Position numbers and translations under genes: made by a program
Assembly (NCBI GenBank): GCA_012800995.1
Contig: JAAZIH010000240.1
Coordinates: forward strand, 1 to 6,540
Source: Chloroflexota bacterium
GTDB lineage: Bacteria > Chloroflexota > Anaerolineae > Anaerolineales > Anaerolineaceae
Direction: 5' to 3'
Length of the DNA stretch: 6,540 nucleotides
Part shown: one piece after another, positions 1 to 6,278 of the stretch
Position numbering within the stretch: position 1 is the stretch's first letter
Layout of the letters: each line of letters begins with the position of its first letter
Notes under the pieces: generated by a model
What the model was told of the DNA's origin: nothing
Databases searched by the model: none
Seen by the model: only the letters and a program-made list of their open reading frames with translations

Positions 1-701
1 CCGGTAAATTCTGGTCTAAACTTATCCAACCAGGCACCATTAAAATAGATAGCGTTGGTTAAAACCAAACGCGTCGTTCCGTTAACGTTGCTGGGGCTTA
101 GTAAATCTTTTATTTTGTTGTTGGTTTGGGTCGAAACCCAGTTATTAATGATGCTAACGGCTTTTTCTGATTTTGAAAAATCAAGCAGATAAAGCCCCGC
201 ATTATAATTTGATGACAACAAGTCAATGAATTCCTGCTTTAACCTAAAGTCATTTTGCAACCATAAGGCGTTGGCAAGGTTTATTTCAACAGCTTGATGA
301 TATTCTTTTAGATGCTCTGGTATATCGATAAGTTTGCGATTAAGCGCGTTGATTAATCGATGCGGGTCTTCAAGCTCCTGAAGTCCCAAGACATCGGACA
401 TTTGCGCTTCGGTCTCGCTCCGCGCGCCGGCATAAGTCATGGTCAGCGCCTGATGAATGCTATACGGTGAGAAAACAAGGTTACCTTCAGCCTTGTTTAG
501 CTGCTGGTAAAGCGAAAAGGCGAACTGATTATTAGCACTAACTATTTGGGCAAATTCTTCTGACGTGGCCTGGGGATTGTTGATGTAAGCCAGATTGCCT
601 GTTACGCGTTTGGGGCCTGATAATTTTGTCAGGGGGACGCATGATGTTAACAAAAGGATTGAAATCATAATTGTCGTCCATATTGTTCGTGTTGTTTTCA
701 T
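1..701 (-). CDS. Lipoprotein serpin (protease inhibitor), N-terminal part, cut by window edge
   Basis: Hand translation of the minus strand from the ATG at 701 stays open for 233 codons to the left edge, so the C-terminus and reactive-centre loop lie outside the window. A Shine-Dalgarno (CTCCT on the plus strand, 707-711) sits 5 nt upstream of the ATG. Residues 1-20 form a short signal peptide ending in a lipobox, LTSC, with the lipidated cysteine at 21, so the protein should be anchored on the outer face of the membrane. Serpin-fold motifs follow: NQFAFSLYQQL, NLVFSPYSI, ALTMTYAGA, NLANALWLQ, INNWVSTQTNNKIKDL and LVLTNAIYFNGAW (W224). Aligned to the complete paralog at 801-2222, about half the residues match by eye, and about 190 more residues would be expected. 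It lacks the repeat linker of that paralog. Family membership is clear. The inhibitory specificity cannot be judged because the loop is missing. Confidence 0.93.
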   Translation of the reverse strand, partial: MKTTRTIWTTIMISILLLTSCVPLTKLSGPKRVTGNLAYINNPQATSEEFAQIVSANNQFAFSLYQQLNKAEGNLVFSPYSIHQALTMTYAGARSETEAQMSDVLGLQELEDPHRLINALNRKLIDIPEHLKEYHQAVEINLANALWLQNDFRLKQEFIDLLSSNYNAGLYLLDFSKSEKAVSIINNWVSTQTNNKIKDLLSPSNVNGTTRLVLTNAIYFNGAWLDKFRPEFT

Positions 702-750
702 ATCTTCTCCTTTTTGGCTATAAGTTCAGACGACTTGTGTTCAAAGATTT

Positions 751-782
751 GACAGCGCTTCTCTTTATTAGGAAGCACTGTC
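751..782 (-). terminator. Hairpin between the two serpin genes (weak terminator or attenuator)
   Basis: Arms 751-761 and 772-782 pair over 11 bp on the minus-strand transcript (GACAGTGCTTC with GAAGCGCTGTC, one G-U wobble), with a 10-nt loop. On the plus strand the same position is a C-A mismatch, so the structure favours minus-strand RNA. It begins 18 nt after the stop codon of the upstream serpin (801-2222). The 3' flank is AAATCTTTG rather than a clean T-run, so termination is probably incomplete. It could instead protect the mRNA end or attenuate read-through into the second serpin. Confidence 0.45.
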
Positions 783-800
783 TCTAACTAAAGTCATTTA

Positions 801-2222
801 TTAAGGTGCGACGACGTGTCCCATAAAGAGCACGGTATTGGTTTCGGTGTTGTAGATGAGATAAATGAAGGGGCGGTCAAAGCGCAAAGTGATTGCTTCA
901 CCAGGCATACTTGTTGGCGCCATAATAACCATAGTTGCCGCGGCAGCTTCGGTACCATCTTCGTTGACGTCAATAAAAGCCTGATGCACCACGTCCGAGA
1001 TGTACAAGTCTTTCCCGCCGGTCATGCCTGAAAAATCAGCGACATCAATATCAAACGCATCGGACATTCCCATAGCGGGCAGTATTTCCCCCAAATCAAT
1101 GCTGCTTTCAAAGCTGAATTTGGGCATGGTAAGATGAATCATGGCACCGCTTTCCGAGAGCTTTTCCAAAATCTCATTCAACAAGTCTGCGTCTAAAGAC
1201 GCTTGAAAACCAGCAAAGTCTTCGGGCAGGAGAGCCATCATGGCGAAGTTGCCTCCCTCATAGGGTAAGCGCACAACGCTATAGTCTTTTTCAACAAAAC
1301 CAGCGCCTGTGAAGCTGTTATTCATCATCTCAACCTGGCTTTTGGCGCCATCGAGACTGGTGAATTCCTCTTGCGTATTTCGAGCAGAGTCAAAGCGGTT
1401 TGTCCAAGCGCCCTTGAAATAGACCGCGTTGGTGAGTACCAGTCGGGTCATTTCGTTTAGCATTCCCGCAGGAACAAGATCCTTAATCTTTTCATTGGTC
1501 TGTATTTCCACCCAGTGGTTGATGAGTTGGCGTGCTTCATCGGGCTTATTGAAATCGACCAGGCGTAAACCCGCGGCGTAGTTAGCTGAAAGCTTGTCTA
1601 AAAAGGCTTGATCAAAATGAAAGTCCTTTTGCGCCCATGAAGCATTGGCAATATTGAAAATTAAAGGCTGCATACCCTCAATGGCATAAACGGGTTCTGC
1701 TTGCAAGGTCAGGTTGAGAGCGTTCATCACGTTGTGGATTTCATTGCCATCTTTGATGCCCAGAACCTCCATCATCTCTTGGGCGGTTTCACCTTCCGCG
1801 CCGGCATAGGTCATGAGCAATGCCTGGTAGATGCTGAAAGGTGAGTAAATCAGATTGCCTTCTTTATCCACAAGCTGCTGATAAAGGTCAATGGCAAATT
1901 GATTGCTCGCGTGCGCCAGTTTTTGTAGCTCTTCAGCACTAACTTTTGGATCGCTGATGTAAGATAAATTTCCAAAAGCGCCATCGGTATCTTCCGTTTC
2001 TGCGACAGGGTAAGTTTGCTCAGGGTCTTTCTGGGGTTCTTCTTGCACTGTATTTTCCTCAATTGGATAAACAAGTTCAGGGTCTTTTTGAATTTTTTCT
2101 TGCATGACATTATCCTCAACAGGGTAAATATTCTTCTCAGGTTCGGGAACGACTGCCTGACACGCGCTCAGCAGAATGCTAAGCAACAAAGTTATCGTTA
2201 TGATTATTCTAAACTGTTTCAT
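801..2222 (-). CDS. Lipoprotein serpin, complete, with inhibitory-type hinge and predicted P1-P1' Thr-Ser
   Basis: This 473-residue protein starts at the ATG at 2222, with AGGAG at 2229-2233 (6-nt spacing). A hydrophobic N-terminus ends in the lipobox LSAC (Cys21), which predicts a surface lipoprotein. Residues 22-84 form an acidic linker with a 19-residue tandem repeat, and the serpin fold occupies about 100-473. Visible landmarks are NLIYSPFSI (about 123-131), FNIANASW (about 189-196), W237, LTNAVYFKGAW (W273), the hinge EDGTEAAAAT (421-430) and FDRPFIYLI (448-456). The Gly/Thr plus all-alanine hinge is the pattern of inhibitory serpins, which trap serine or cysteine proteases by inserting the cleaved loop into beta-sheet A. 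Aligning APTSMPGE with the AIPMSIPPE of alpha-1-antitrypsin puts P1 at Thr437 and P1' at Ser438. The usual serpin domain is about 370-400 residues, so the extra length is the linker. It lies upstream of a second serpin in the same orientation. No convincing promoter was found in 2223-2338. Confidence 0.96.
   Translation of the reverse strand: MKQFRIIITITLLLSILLSACQAVVPEPEKNIYPVEDNVMQEKIQKDPELVYPIEENTVQEEPQKDPEQTYPVAETEDTDGAFGNLSYISDPKVSAEELQKLAHASNQFAIDLYQQLVDKEGNLIYSPFSIYQALLMTYAGAEGETAQEMMEVLGIKDGNEIHNVMNALNLTLQAEPVYAIEGMQPLIFNIANASWAQKDFHFDQAFLDKLSANYAAGLRLVDFNKPDEARQLINHWVEIQTNEKIKDLVPAGMLNEMTRLVLTNAVYFKGAWTNRFDSARNTQEEFTSLDGAKSQVEMMNNSFTGAGFVEKDYSVVRLPYEGGNFAMMALLPEDFAGFQASLDADLLNEILEKLSESGAMIHLTMPKFSFESSIDLGEILPAMGMSDAFDIDVADFSGMTGGKDLYISDVVHQAFIDVNEDGTEAAAATMVIMAPTSMPGEAITLRFDRPFIYLIYNTETNTVLFMGHVVAP
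1998..2126 (-). repeat. 57-bp (19-residue) tandem repeat in the serpin linker, about 2.3 copies
   Basis: Residues 33-51, 52-70 and the start of a third copy at 71-75 repeat the pattern YP(V/I)E(D/E)N..QE..QKDPE.. within the linker behind the lipid anchor. The DNA units are 57 bp and in frame. They retain runs such as AAAGACCCTGA while differing elsewhere, so this is an older duplication rather than an exact recent one. The segment is acidic and proline-containing and probably acts as a flexible stalk. The neighbouring serpin at 1-701 has only about 14 residues between its anchor cysteine and the matching GNL motif and lacks the repeat. Confidence 0.85.
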
Positions 2223-2338
2223 TTCTTTCTCCTTTTCTGTTCAAAGGTCTTTCAGTTATTAAACGTTTTTTCGCTTATTCTTGTTCCCAGTGATTCTATC
2301 TCTTCTTTTAGGTAGTTTTCCTTATTTGGACCTTAAAC

Positions 2339-2373
2339 TAAAGTCTGCCACCCCATCAGGCTGGCAGACTTTA
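2339..2373 (-). terminator. Rho-independent-type terminator after the YdcF-like gene
   Basis: A perfect 12-bp inverted repeat (TAAAGTCTGCCA at 2339-2350, TGGCAGACTTTA at 2362-2373) has an 11-nt loop. On the minus strand the closing arm runs into ACTTTAGTTTAAGG, a moderately T-rich tail. It starts 44 nt beyond the stop codon at 2418 and lies 117 nt before the serpin start at 2222, so it should separate the YdcF-like transcript from the serpin transcript. The near-symmetric A/T ends would also let it act on plus-strand transcripts, although no plus-strand gene lies to its left. Confidence 0.72.
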
Positions 2374-2386
2374 CGCGGAAGTTTTG

Positions 2387-2407
2387 TCGCTGATAGAGGG
2401 TCAGCGA
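2387..2407 (-). terminator. Second, shorter hairpin immediately after the YdcF-like gene
   Basis: TCGCTGA (2387-2393) and TCAGCGA (2401-2407) pair perfectly over 7 bp around a 7-nt loop, starting 10 nt after the stop at 2418. The minus-strand 3' flank is CAAAACTT, without a T-run, so alone it is a poor terminator. With the 12-bp hairpin next to it, it forms a tandem pair that may stabilise the mRNA end. Confidence 0.4.
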
Positions 2408-2417
2408 TACAAACACA

Positions 2418-3191
2418 TTAAAGGATGACGCGCATCCGGTAAAACGCGAGAGAAAAATACTCGCGCAAAGTTGCCACAGAACGCGCGAAATGCTCGCTGG
2501 TTGGCATCAAATGGGTTATCACATTGGGCAAAGTCAGCGTCATGGAACGGTCCCAATGGGCTTTTGTGATATGGTAGTCGCATGGCGCGGGAATAATTTC
2601 CAGTCCGCTTTGCTCAAAAGCAAAGCGCATGCGGTCCATTTCCAATGCTGAAGTAACCAATAAGACACTCTTGGCACCTGCCACCTGCAAAGCAGCAGCG
2701 CTGCTGCTGACAACATCAACGATATTGCCCGTGGTTGGATTTGCAAAAATAGCGATTTCCGGCACACCCAATTCAAGCAGCAACTGTTTTGCCGCTTCCG
2801 TTTCGGCGGTCTCGCCAACGAGCAGGATCCCCTGTGCCGCGCCACGTTGGAGCAAAGCTGTGGCGTAGAGCAAACGGTCAGCTTCTTCGCCAAGTTCAAC
2901 GCGCAGGCGTGGGCTTTGCGCAGGATAAACGCCATCAACAAGCACCACGATCGCGTCAGCTTTGGCTGTAGTCACATCCACAGGCATGTGGCGCCATTCC
3001 ATGGAGCGGGCGAGCCAAATTGAGAAGAAACTATTGCCCAGGATGGCAACTAAAAGCAAAGCAACAATCAAGAAGAATTGCGCGCCTTTCGCTTTTGAAC
3101 GCACAACCAAAATACTGATAAACAAAAACAAACCCACTATCGCCAGGGGTTCTGTAAACTGTAAGAAGAATTTTCCGATGATACTTGCCAT
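2418..3191 (-). CDS. YdcF/ElyC/SanA-family (DUF218) membrane protein, divergent
   Basis: The protein has 257 residues from the ATG at 3191, chosen because AAGGAG lies 6 nt upstream at 3198-3203 and a good promoter lies at 3219-3247. A longer reading from 3254 would begin upstream of that promoter. Two membrane segments (about 15-30 and 38-60) are followed by a Rossmann-like DUF218 domain (about 78-230): strand DAIVVLVDG (79-87), RLLYATALLQRG (106-117), ILLVGE (122-127), a Glu in TEAAKQLLLELGVP (131-144), and LLVTSALEMDRMRFAFEQSG (177-196) followed by LEIIPAP (197-203). The last block matches the family LVTS.xHM.RA...F...G...P.P pattern, but Glu184 stands where His is usual. The GG and SGG loops and the NT-EN motif are also altered (VDG, VGE, TTGNIVD). 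Family members are envelope proteins of poorly defined biochemistry, with roles in cell-envelope integrity in E. coli relatives. The assignment is fairly secure, but retained activity is doubtful. Transcription ends at the hairpins at 2339-2407. Confidence 0.85.
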   Translation of the reverse strand: MASIIGKFFLQFTEPLAIVGLFLFISILVVRSKAKGAQFFLIVALLLVAILGNSFFSIWLARSMEWRHMPVDVTTAKADAIVVLVDGVYPAQSPRLRVELGEEADRLLYATALLQRGAAQGILLVGETAETEAAKQLLLELGVPEIAIFANPTTGNIVDVVSSSAAALQVAGAKSVLLVTSALEMDRMRFAFEQSGLEIIPAPCDYHITKAHWDRSMTLTLPNVITHLMPTSEHFARSVATLREYFSLAFYRMRVIL

Positions 3192-3197
3192 AATCGA

Positions 3198-3203
3198 CTC
3201 CTT
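3198..3203 (-). promoter_or_regulatory. Ribosome binding site that fixes the YdcF-like start
   Basis: The minus strand reads AAGGAG, 6 nt before the ATG at 3191. Nothing comparable precedes the alternative ATG at 3254, so the shorter 257-residue protein is preferred. Confidence 0.85.
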
Positions 3204-3214
3204 CGGTATAAACC

Positions 3215-3272
3215 TAACACTATAGTTGCAAGTAATATGCCTGTTAAGAAACAATCTGCCCTTTTAGTGTTA
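3215..3272. promoter_or_regulatory. Mirrored 8-bp half-sites overlapping both divergent -10 elements
   Basis: TAACACTA at 3215-3222 and its exact reverse complement TAGTGTTA at 3265-3272 are centred 50 bp apart. One overlaps the minus-strand -10 (3219-3224) and the other overlaps the plus-strand extended -10 (3268-3276). This could be a pair of binding sites for a shared regulator controlling both divergent genes. It could also be chance similarity between two -10 regions. The evidence is sequence symmetry and position only. Confidence 0.35.
3219..3247 (-). promoter_or_regulatory. Sigma-70-type promoter for the YdcF-like gene
   Basis: On the minus strand, TTAACA (3242-3247) and TATAGT (3219-3224) are separated by exactly 17 bp, each matching 5 of 6 consensus bases. 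The predicted transcript start is near 3212, giving a leader of about 20 nt with the Shine-Dalgarno at 3198-3203. This is the best promoter match in the window and excludes the upstream ATG at 3254. Confidence 0.7.
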
Positions 3273-3276
3273 TACT
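3248..3276 (+). promoter_or_regulatory. Extended -10 promoter for the glycosyltransferase gene
   Basis: TGTTATACT (3268-3276) is an extended -10, with TATACT matching 5 of 6 bases. The hexamer 17 bp upstream, GAAACA (3248-3253), is a poor -35, as is common with extended -10 promoters. The predicted start is near 3283, about 30 nt before the ATG at 3313. Its -35 position abuts the minus-strand -35 at 3242-3247, so the two promoters are back to back. Confidence 0.55.
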
Positions 3277-3298
3277 GATATGGCTTAATCCTAAATAA

Positions 3299-3303
3299 AG
3301 GAG
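3299..3303 (+). promoter_or_regulatory. Ribosome binding site that fixes the glycosyltransferase start
   Basis: AGGAG ends 9 nt before the ATG at 3313. The in-frame TTG at 3307 is only 3 nt from it, too close for initiation, so the ATG is preferred. Confidence 0.8.
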
Positions 3304-3312
3304 CCATTGCTC

Positions 3313-4902
3313 ATGAAGCAAAAAGGAAATATTCAGAACAGCAAGAAAAATACGGTTTTCTTCTTAATTCTCATCTTTCTTGTCGCGTTATCAATAAGGC
3401 TTATCGGAATTCAATATGGTTACCCTTTGTTGGTTCATCCTGATGAAGAAAATGTTGTCCATTCTGGCTTATATTTCTCTCCTCAATCAAAATTCGAGAT
3501 GATCTCCTTTAATCGTCCGGCTCAGGTACAAGCTGTTCTTTCGGGCGCGGCCATGCGGGTTTATAGCAAAATTGTCTTTAAATCAAGCATTTGGGATGTT
3601 TTTTACCCCAAAAAGTATCACTTTTACATTGTCTCTCGTGTGCTTGTGGCTCTATTAGGCTCTTTTGTTCCCATTGTTGCCTTTTTCATCGGCAAAGAAA
3701 TCAAACCATCAATGGCCTGGCTTTCCGCGATACTCTTCTGCTTTTTCCCATCCTTTGTGCGGCATTCGCATTATGCCACACCCGACATCCTTCTAACCCT
3801 GTGGGTCATGTTAGCTATGTTGTTTTCAATAAAATATGCCAGAGGAGCCAAAGAATGGACACTTTGGCTGGCTATTTTCTTTTGTGCTGTGAGCACTGCG
3901 GATAAATATCCCGGCATAATTAGTCTTGTTATGGTCGCAGGTAGCATACTTTTACGCTTTTTAGATAAAAGCAAAGCTGAAGGAAAATTTGACACAAAAG
4001 GCTTTATCCGCAAAGGTTTTTTGTCATTTTTCATTTTCGTTGGAGCCTTATTCTTAGTCGCGCCGTTTTTGTTCATTCGCTACAAAGATGTCATTGCCGC
4101 GCTTATTTTTGAAGGCACTGGCGGTCATCTTGGTCGAGATGGACTCAGCTATCCCATGCGGGTCTTCACTTTTCTAAGCTACTTCTTTATTGAATCTGCT
4201 TGGCTTGTTAGCGCGTTCTCAGTTTTAGGACTGATTGCCATTATTCGTGACAAAGCAAGAAATGCGCTTTTTCTCTTGTTTAGTATTGTCTTTTTACTGG
4301 CGATTGCAGTCGTCGGCCCCCACCATGAACGTTGGGCGCTTCCAGTTTATATCGGTCTTCTCTTTTGCGCCTCATATGGTATCGACTTTTTGCTTCATCT
4401 GAGCCAGAATAAAACTTTCTCGGTTTTAGCTAAAACGCTCGCAGCCATCACTTTGACACTGTTCGCTATAGCAGGTCTTAGTCAATCGTATTGGCTCAAG
4501 CTCCAGGACACTCGCATTAAGGGGCTATACTATCTTGAAAGAATGGGAATCACGGAAAGCGAGACCTATTACGACGGTTATACGCCTTACGCGCCAAGTT
4601 ACTTTCCAGAAATCACCAGAAAAACGCCTGAATTTAGATTACAACGTGACTATGCGGTTTTGAGTTCTTTTTACTATGAGCGTTTCCAGGAACTTGGCGA
4701 TGATCACGAAGAAAACCGTTTTTATGCGAAGATTCGTCAACATGGCGAACTTATGCACACTCTAAAAGCTGAGCCCTGCCCTTACAAGTTGAAAGACCAA
4801 ATTCGTCTTTTCAATTACTGGATCAAAGGCAGGTTATTAAAACAAGATATTGAAACGCTCTTTACAGGCCCTGATCTCTATTTTTACAAGCTCAGACCTT
4901 AA
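3313..4902 (+). CDS. GT-C / GT39-like membrane glycosyltransferase
   Basis: This is a 529-residue polytopic membrane protein. The first TM (about 14-33) is followed by an external loop with HPDEE (42-46). Its Asp44-Glu45 pair matches the acidic motif that GT-C enzymes of the PMT/ArnT type use for catalysis or metal binding. Further landmarks are HSHYATPDILL (151-161), the second PMT-like loop motif; DKYPG (197-201); and HHERWALP (337-344), similar to the Arg-containing RY.LP motif of GT39 relatives. I count about 11 hydrophobic segments up to about residue 395. A soluble tail rich in aromatic and charged residues then extends from about 400 to 529. Such enzymes move a sugar from a polyprenyl-phosphate donor to a protein, lipid or glycan outside the membrane. 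The acceptor here is unknown, and no polyprenyl-phosphate sugar synthase is adjacent. Sampled stretches are more A+T-rich than the GH1 gene. It diverges from the YdcF-like gene and converges on the GH1 gene. Confidence 0.82.
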   Translation: MKQKGNIQNSKKNTVFFLILIFLVALSIRLIGIQYGYPLLVHPDEENVVHSGLYFSPQSKFEMISFNRPAQVQAVLSGAAMRVYSKIVFKSSIWDVFYPKKYHFYIVSRVLVALLGSFVPIVAFFIGKEIKPSMAWLSAILFCFFPSFVRHSHYATPDILLTLWVMLAMLFSIKYARGAKEWTLWLAIFFCAVSTADKYPGIISLVMVAGSILLRFLDKSKAEGKFDTKGFIRKGFLSFFIFVGALFLVAPFLFIRYKDVIAALIFEGTGGHLGRDGLSYPMRVFTFLSYFFIESAWLVSAFSVLGLIAIIRDKARNALFLLFSIVFLLAIAVVGPHHERWALPVYIGLLFCASYGIDFLLHLSQNKTFSVLAKTLAAITLTLFAIAGLSQSYWLKLQDTRIKGLYYLERMGITESETYYDGYTPYAPSYFPEITRKTPEFRLQRDYAVLSSFYYERFQELGDDHEENRFYAKIRQHGELMHTLKAEPCPYKLKDQIRLFNYWIKGRLLKQDIETLFTGPDLYFYKLRP

Positions 4903-4923
4903 CACAGATATCTAAGTATTCGT

Positions 4924-6264
4924 TTAGCCTTTCAATTCCGGCGTACCAAACACGTGTTCATAAAGTTCGGGCGCGTGTTTTTCGATGGCATCCCAACTCA
5001 GGCTATTCGTTCGACAGATTTCCGCGTAAAGCTTTCCGCTGTCCCTTTGCGTGCGCTGTTGGGTGTTTACGTCCAGTTGCCAAAACCCAAAACGCCGCTC
5101 CCAGCCTAAATTCCACTCGAAATTGTCAACCAAGCTCCAGTGAAAATAGCCTTTGACGGGTATGTTGTGATTGATCTCACGCCACATCGCTATGATGTGG
5201 TCAACCAAAAATTTTCTTCTGAATACGTCTTTGCTGTCTTCTGTGCCGTTTTCGGTGATGTAAATCGGCAAACCAAAACTGTTCGCCCAACGGATACACG
5301 CCCTGAACCCCTCTGGGTCATTCGCCACAAATCCCGAATCAGAAAGCTCAAAGTCTTTGGGATAACCGTATTCGCTGTACATACTGGATGGCTTGAACAA
5401 ATCGGACCTGACTTCCTGGCGTCCATAGTAATTGATACCAAAAAAGTCCTGTGTGTCTTTAGCCTGGGGAATGTTTTCCTTATAGATCTTCGCGTCAAAC
5501 TTGCCCGAACGCAAAGCTTCAGCGAAAGCATTATCAAAAGCAGTGTTATACAAATCAGCCACCCGCCTGGTCAAAAAGCCCTTTTTGGCAGGCATGAAGC
5601 CGCGCCAATGGTGCGCGATACCCACGCGTGCCTCAGATTGCAGTTCATGAATGATTTCATAAGCTCTGGCATGCGCCTTAACCATATTCGTTAAGACCTT
5701 TATTGCTAATTTAACATCATTCTTGCCAGGCACAAAGCCACCGCCCAGATAGCCCCCCGCCATATACACATTTGGCTCATTAATCGTCACCCAAAAGTCA
5801 CAATGCGCCTTTAGCGCGTCAACCGTCTTGCGGGTATATTCGCCAAAGAGCTCCACCACTTCGTCGTTTTCCCAGCCACCCAACTCAGCCAGCCACAAGG
5901 GGTTGGTGAAATGATGCAAAGTCACCATAGGCACCATGCCACGCTCCTTCAGCCCCATCAACATTTGGCGATAACGATCCAGCGCGCTTTCGTCCCAGCG
6001 ATCGCGATCAGGTTGCACGCGCGACCATTCCACCGAGATGCGCTGAGCATTCTGATAGCCGGCTTTCGCACGGTCAAAGTCTTCGCGCCACCTGCCAGCC
6101 CACCAGTCACAAGCCTTACCACTGCGATCGCCGTTTAAGATGCGTCCTTCTTCCTGCTCCCATGCCCACCAATCGTTGTTGATGTTATTGCCCTCAACCT
6201 GGTGCGACGAGGTCGCGCAACCCCATAAAAAGCCTTCTGGAAATGTATACGTAGCCAGAATCAT
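4924..6264 (-). CDS. GH1 family beta-glucosidase-type glycoside hydrolase
   Basis: The protein has 446 residues from the ATG at 6264, with GGAGG at 6270-6274. An in-frame TTG at 6276 overlaps that site and is rejected. The whole GH1 barrel is present: FPEGFLWGCATSSHQVEG (8-25; Gln22 and the nearby His are subsite -1 type residues), ISVEWSRVQP (76-85), TLHHF (115-119), the acid/base Glu163 in TINEPN, GINYYGR (276-282), the nucleophile Glu338 in YITENG, and WSLVDNFEWNLGWERRFGF (376-394), which contacts sugar. Both catalytic glutamates are intact and the length is normal for the family. There is no signal peptide, so it acts in the cytoplasm on imported beta-linked disaccharides or oligosaccharides. 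Beta-glucosidase is most likely, but galactosidase, fucosidase or 6-phospho activity cannot be excluded by eye. No transporter or regulator gene is beside it. Only 21 nt separate its stop from that of the convergent glycosyltransferase, and no terminator fits there. Confidence 0.96.
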   Translation of the reverse strand: MILATYTFPEGFLWGCATSSHQVEGNNINNDWWAWEQEEGRILNGDRSGKACDWWAGRWREDFDRAKAGYQNAQRISVEWSRVQPDRDRWDESALDRYRQMLMGLKERGMVPMVTLHHFTNPLWLAELGGWENDEVVELFGEYTRKTVDALKAHCDFWVTINEPNVYMAGGYLGGGFVPGKNDVKLAIKVLTNMVKAHARAYEIIHELQSEARVGIAHHWRGFMPAKKGFLTRRVADLYNTAFDNAFAEALRSGKFDAKIYKENIPQAKDTQDFFGINYYGRQEVRSDLFKPSSMYSEYGYPKDFELSDSGFVANDPEGFRACIRWANSFGLPIYITENGTEDSKDVFRRKFLVDHIIAMWREINHNIPVKGYFHWSLVDNFEWNLGWERRFGFWQLDVNTQQRTQRDSGKLYAEICRTNSLSWDAIEKHAPELYEHVFGTPELKG

Positions 6265-6269
6265 GATGA

Positions 6270-6274
6270 CCTCC
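6270..6274 (-). promoter_or_regulatory. Ribosome binding site that fixes the GH1 start
   Basis: The minus strand reads GGAGG, 5 nt before the ATG at 6264. The alternative TTG at 6276-6274 shares a base with this site, so it cannot be the start. Confidence 0.88.
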
Positions 6275-6278
6275 AATT

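Noticed and set aside
702..746. Promoter for the partial serpin (TTGAAC, 16 bp, TATAGC on the minus strand)
   Set aside because: Both boxes match only 4 of 6 bases, and the implied start would fall on the Shine-Dalgarno, leaving almost no leader.
2223..2338. Promoter for the complete serpin (TAGAAT at 2293-2298 or TTTAAT at 2258-2263 on the minus strand)
   Set aside because: Neither has an acceptable -35 at 16-18 bp. A promoter is expected here, but none can be named with confidence.
787..2345. Shared 10-mer AACTAAAGTC at 787-796 and 2336-2345, and shared TGTTCAAAG at 738-746 and 2238-2246
   Set aside because: These may be relics of duplication of the serpin unit, but each is short, A/T-rich and differently placed relative to the genes; chance cannot be excluded.
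2540..2941. 133-codon minus-strand frame inside the YdcF-like gene
   Set aside because: It is out of frame with the DUF218 domain, is rich in Cys, Arg and Ser as expected of a shifted reading, and has no homology signal.
3192..3254. 21-residue N-terminal extension of the YdcF-like protein from the ATG at 3254
   Set aside because: The promoter at 3219-3247 lies within this extension, and a strong Shine-Dalgarno precedes the ATG at 3191.
3307..3312. TTG start for the glycosyltransferase two codons upstream
   Set aside because: It is only 3 nt from the AGGAG; the ATG at 3313 has proper spacing.
4903..4923. Bidirectional terminator between the convergent glycosyltransferase and GH1 genes
   Set aside because: The 21-nt gap contains only the short palindrome AGATATCT; no stem with a T-run is present here.
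5140..5694. 184-codon plus-strand open frame opposite the GH1 gene
   Set aside because: It lies entirely antisense to conserved GH1 sequence including coding motifs, and has no family features or good ribosome site; a shadow frame.
6265..6276. TTG start for the GH1 gene at 6276
   Set aside because: It overlaps the GGAGG that serves the ATG at 6264, and the added residues are not part of the GH1 fold.
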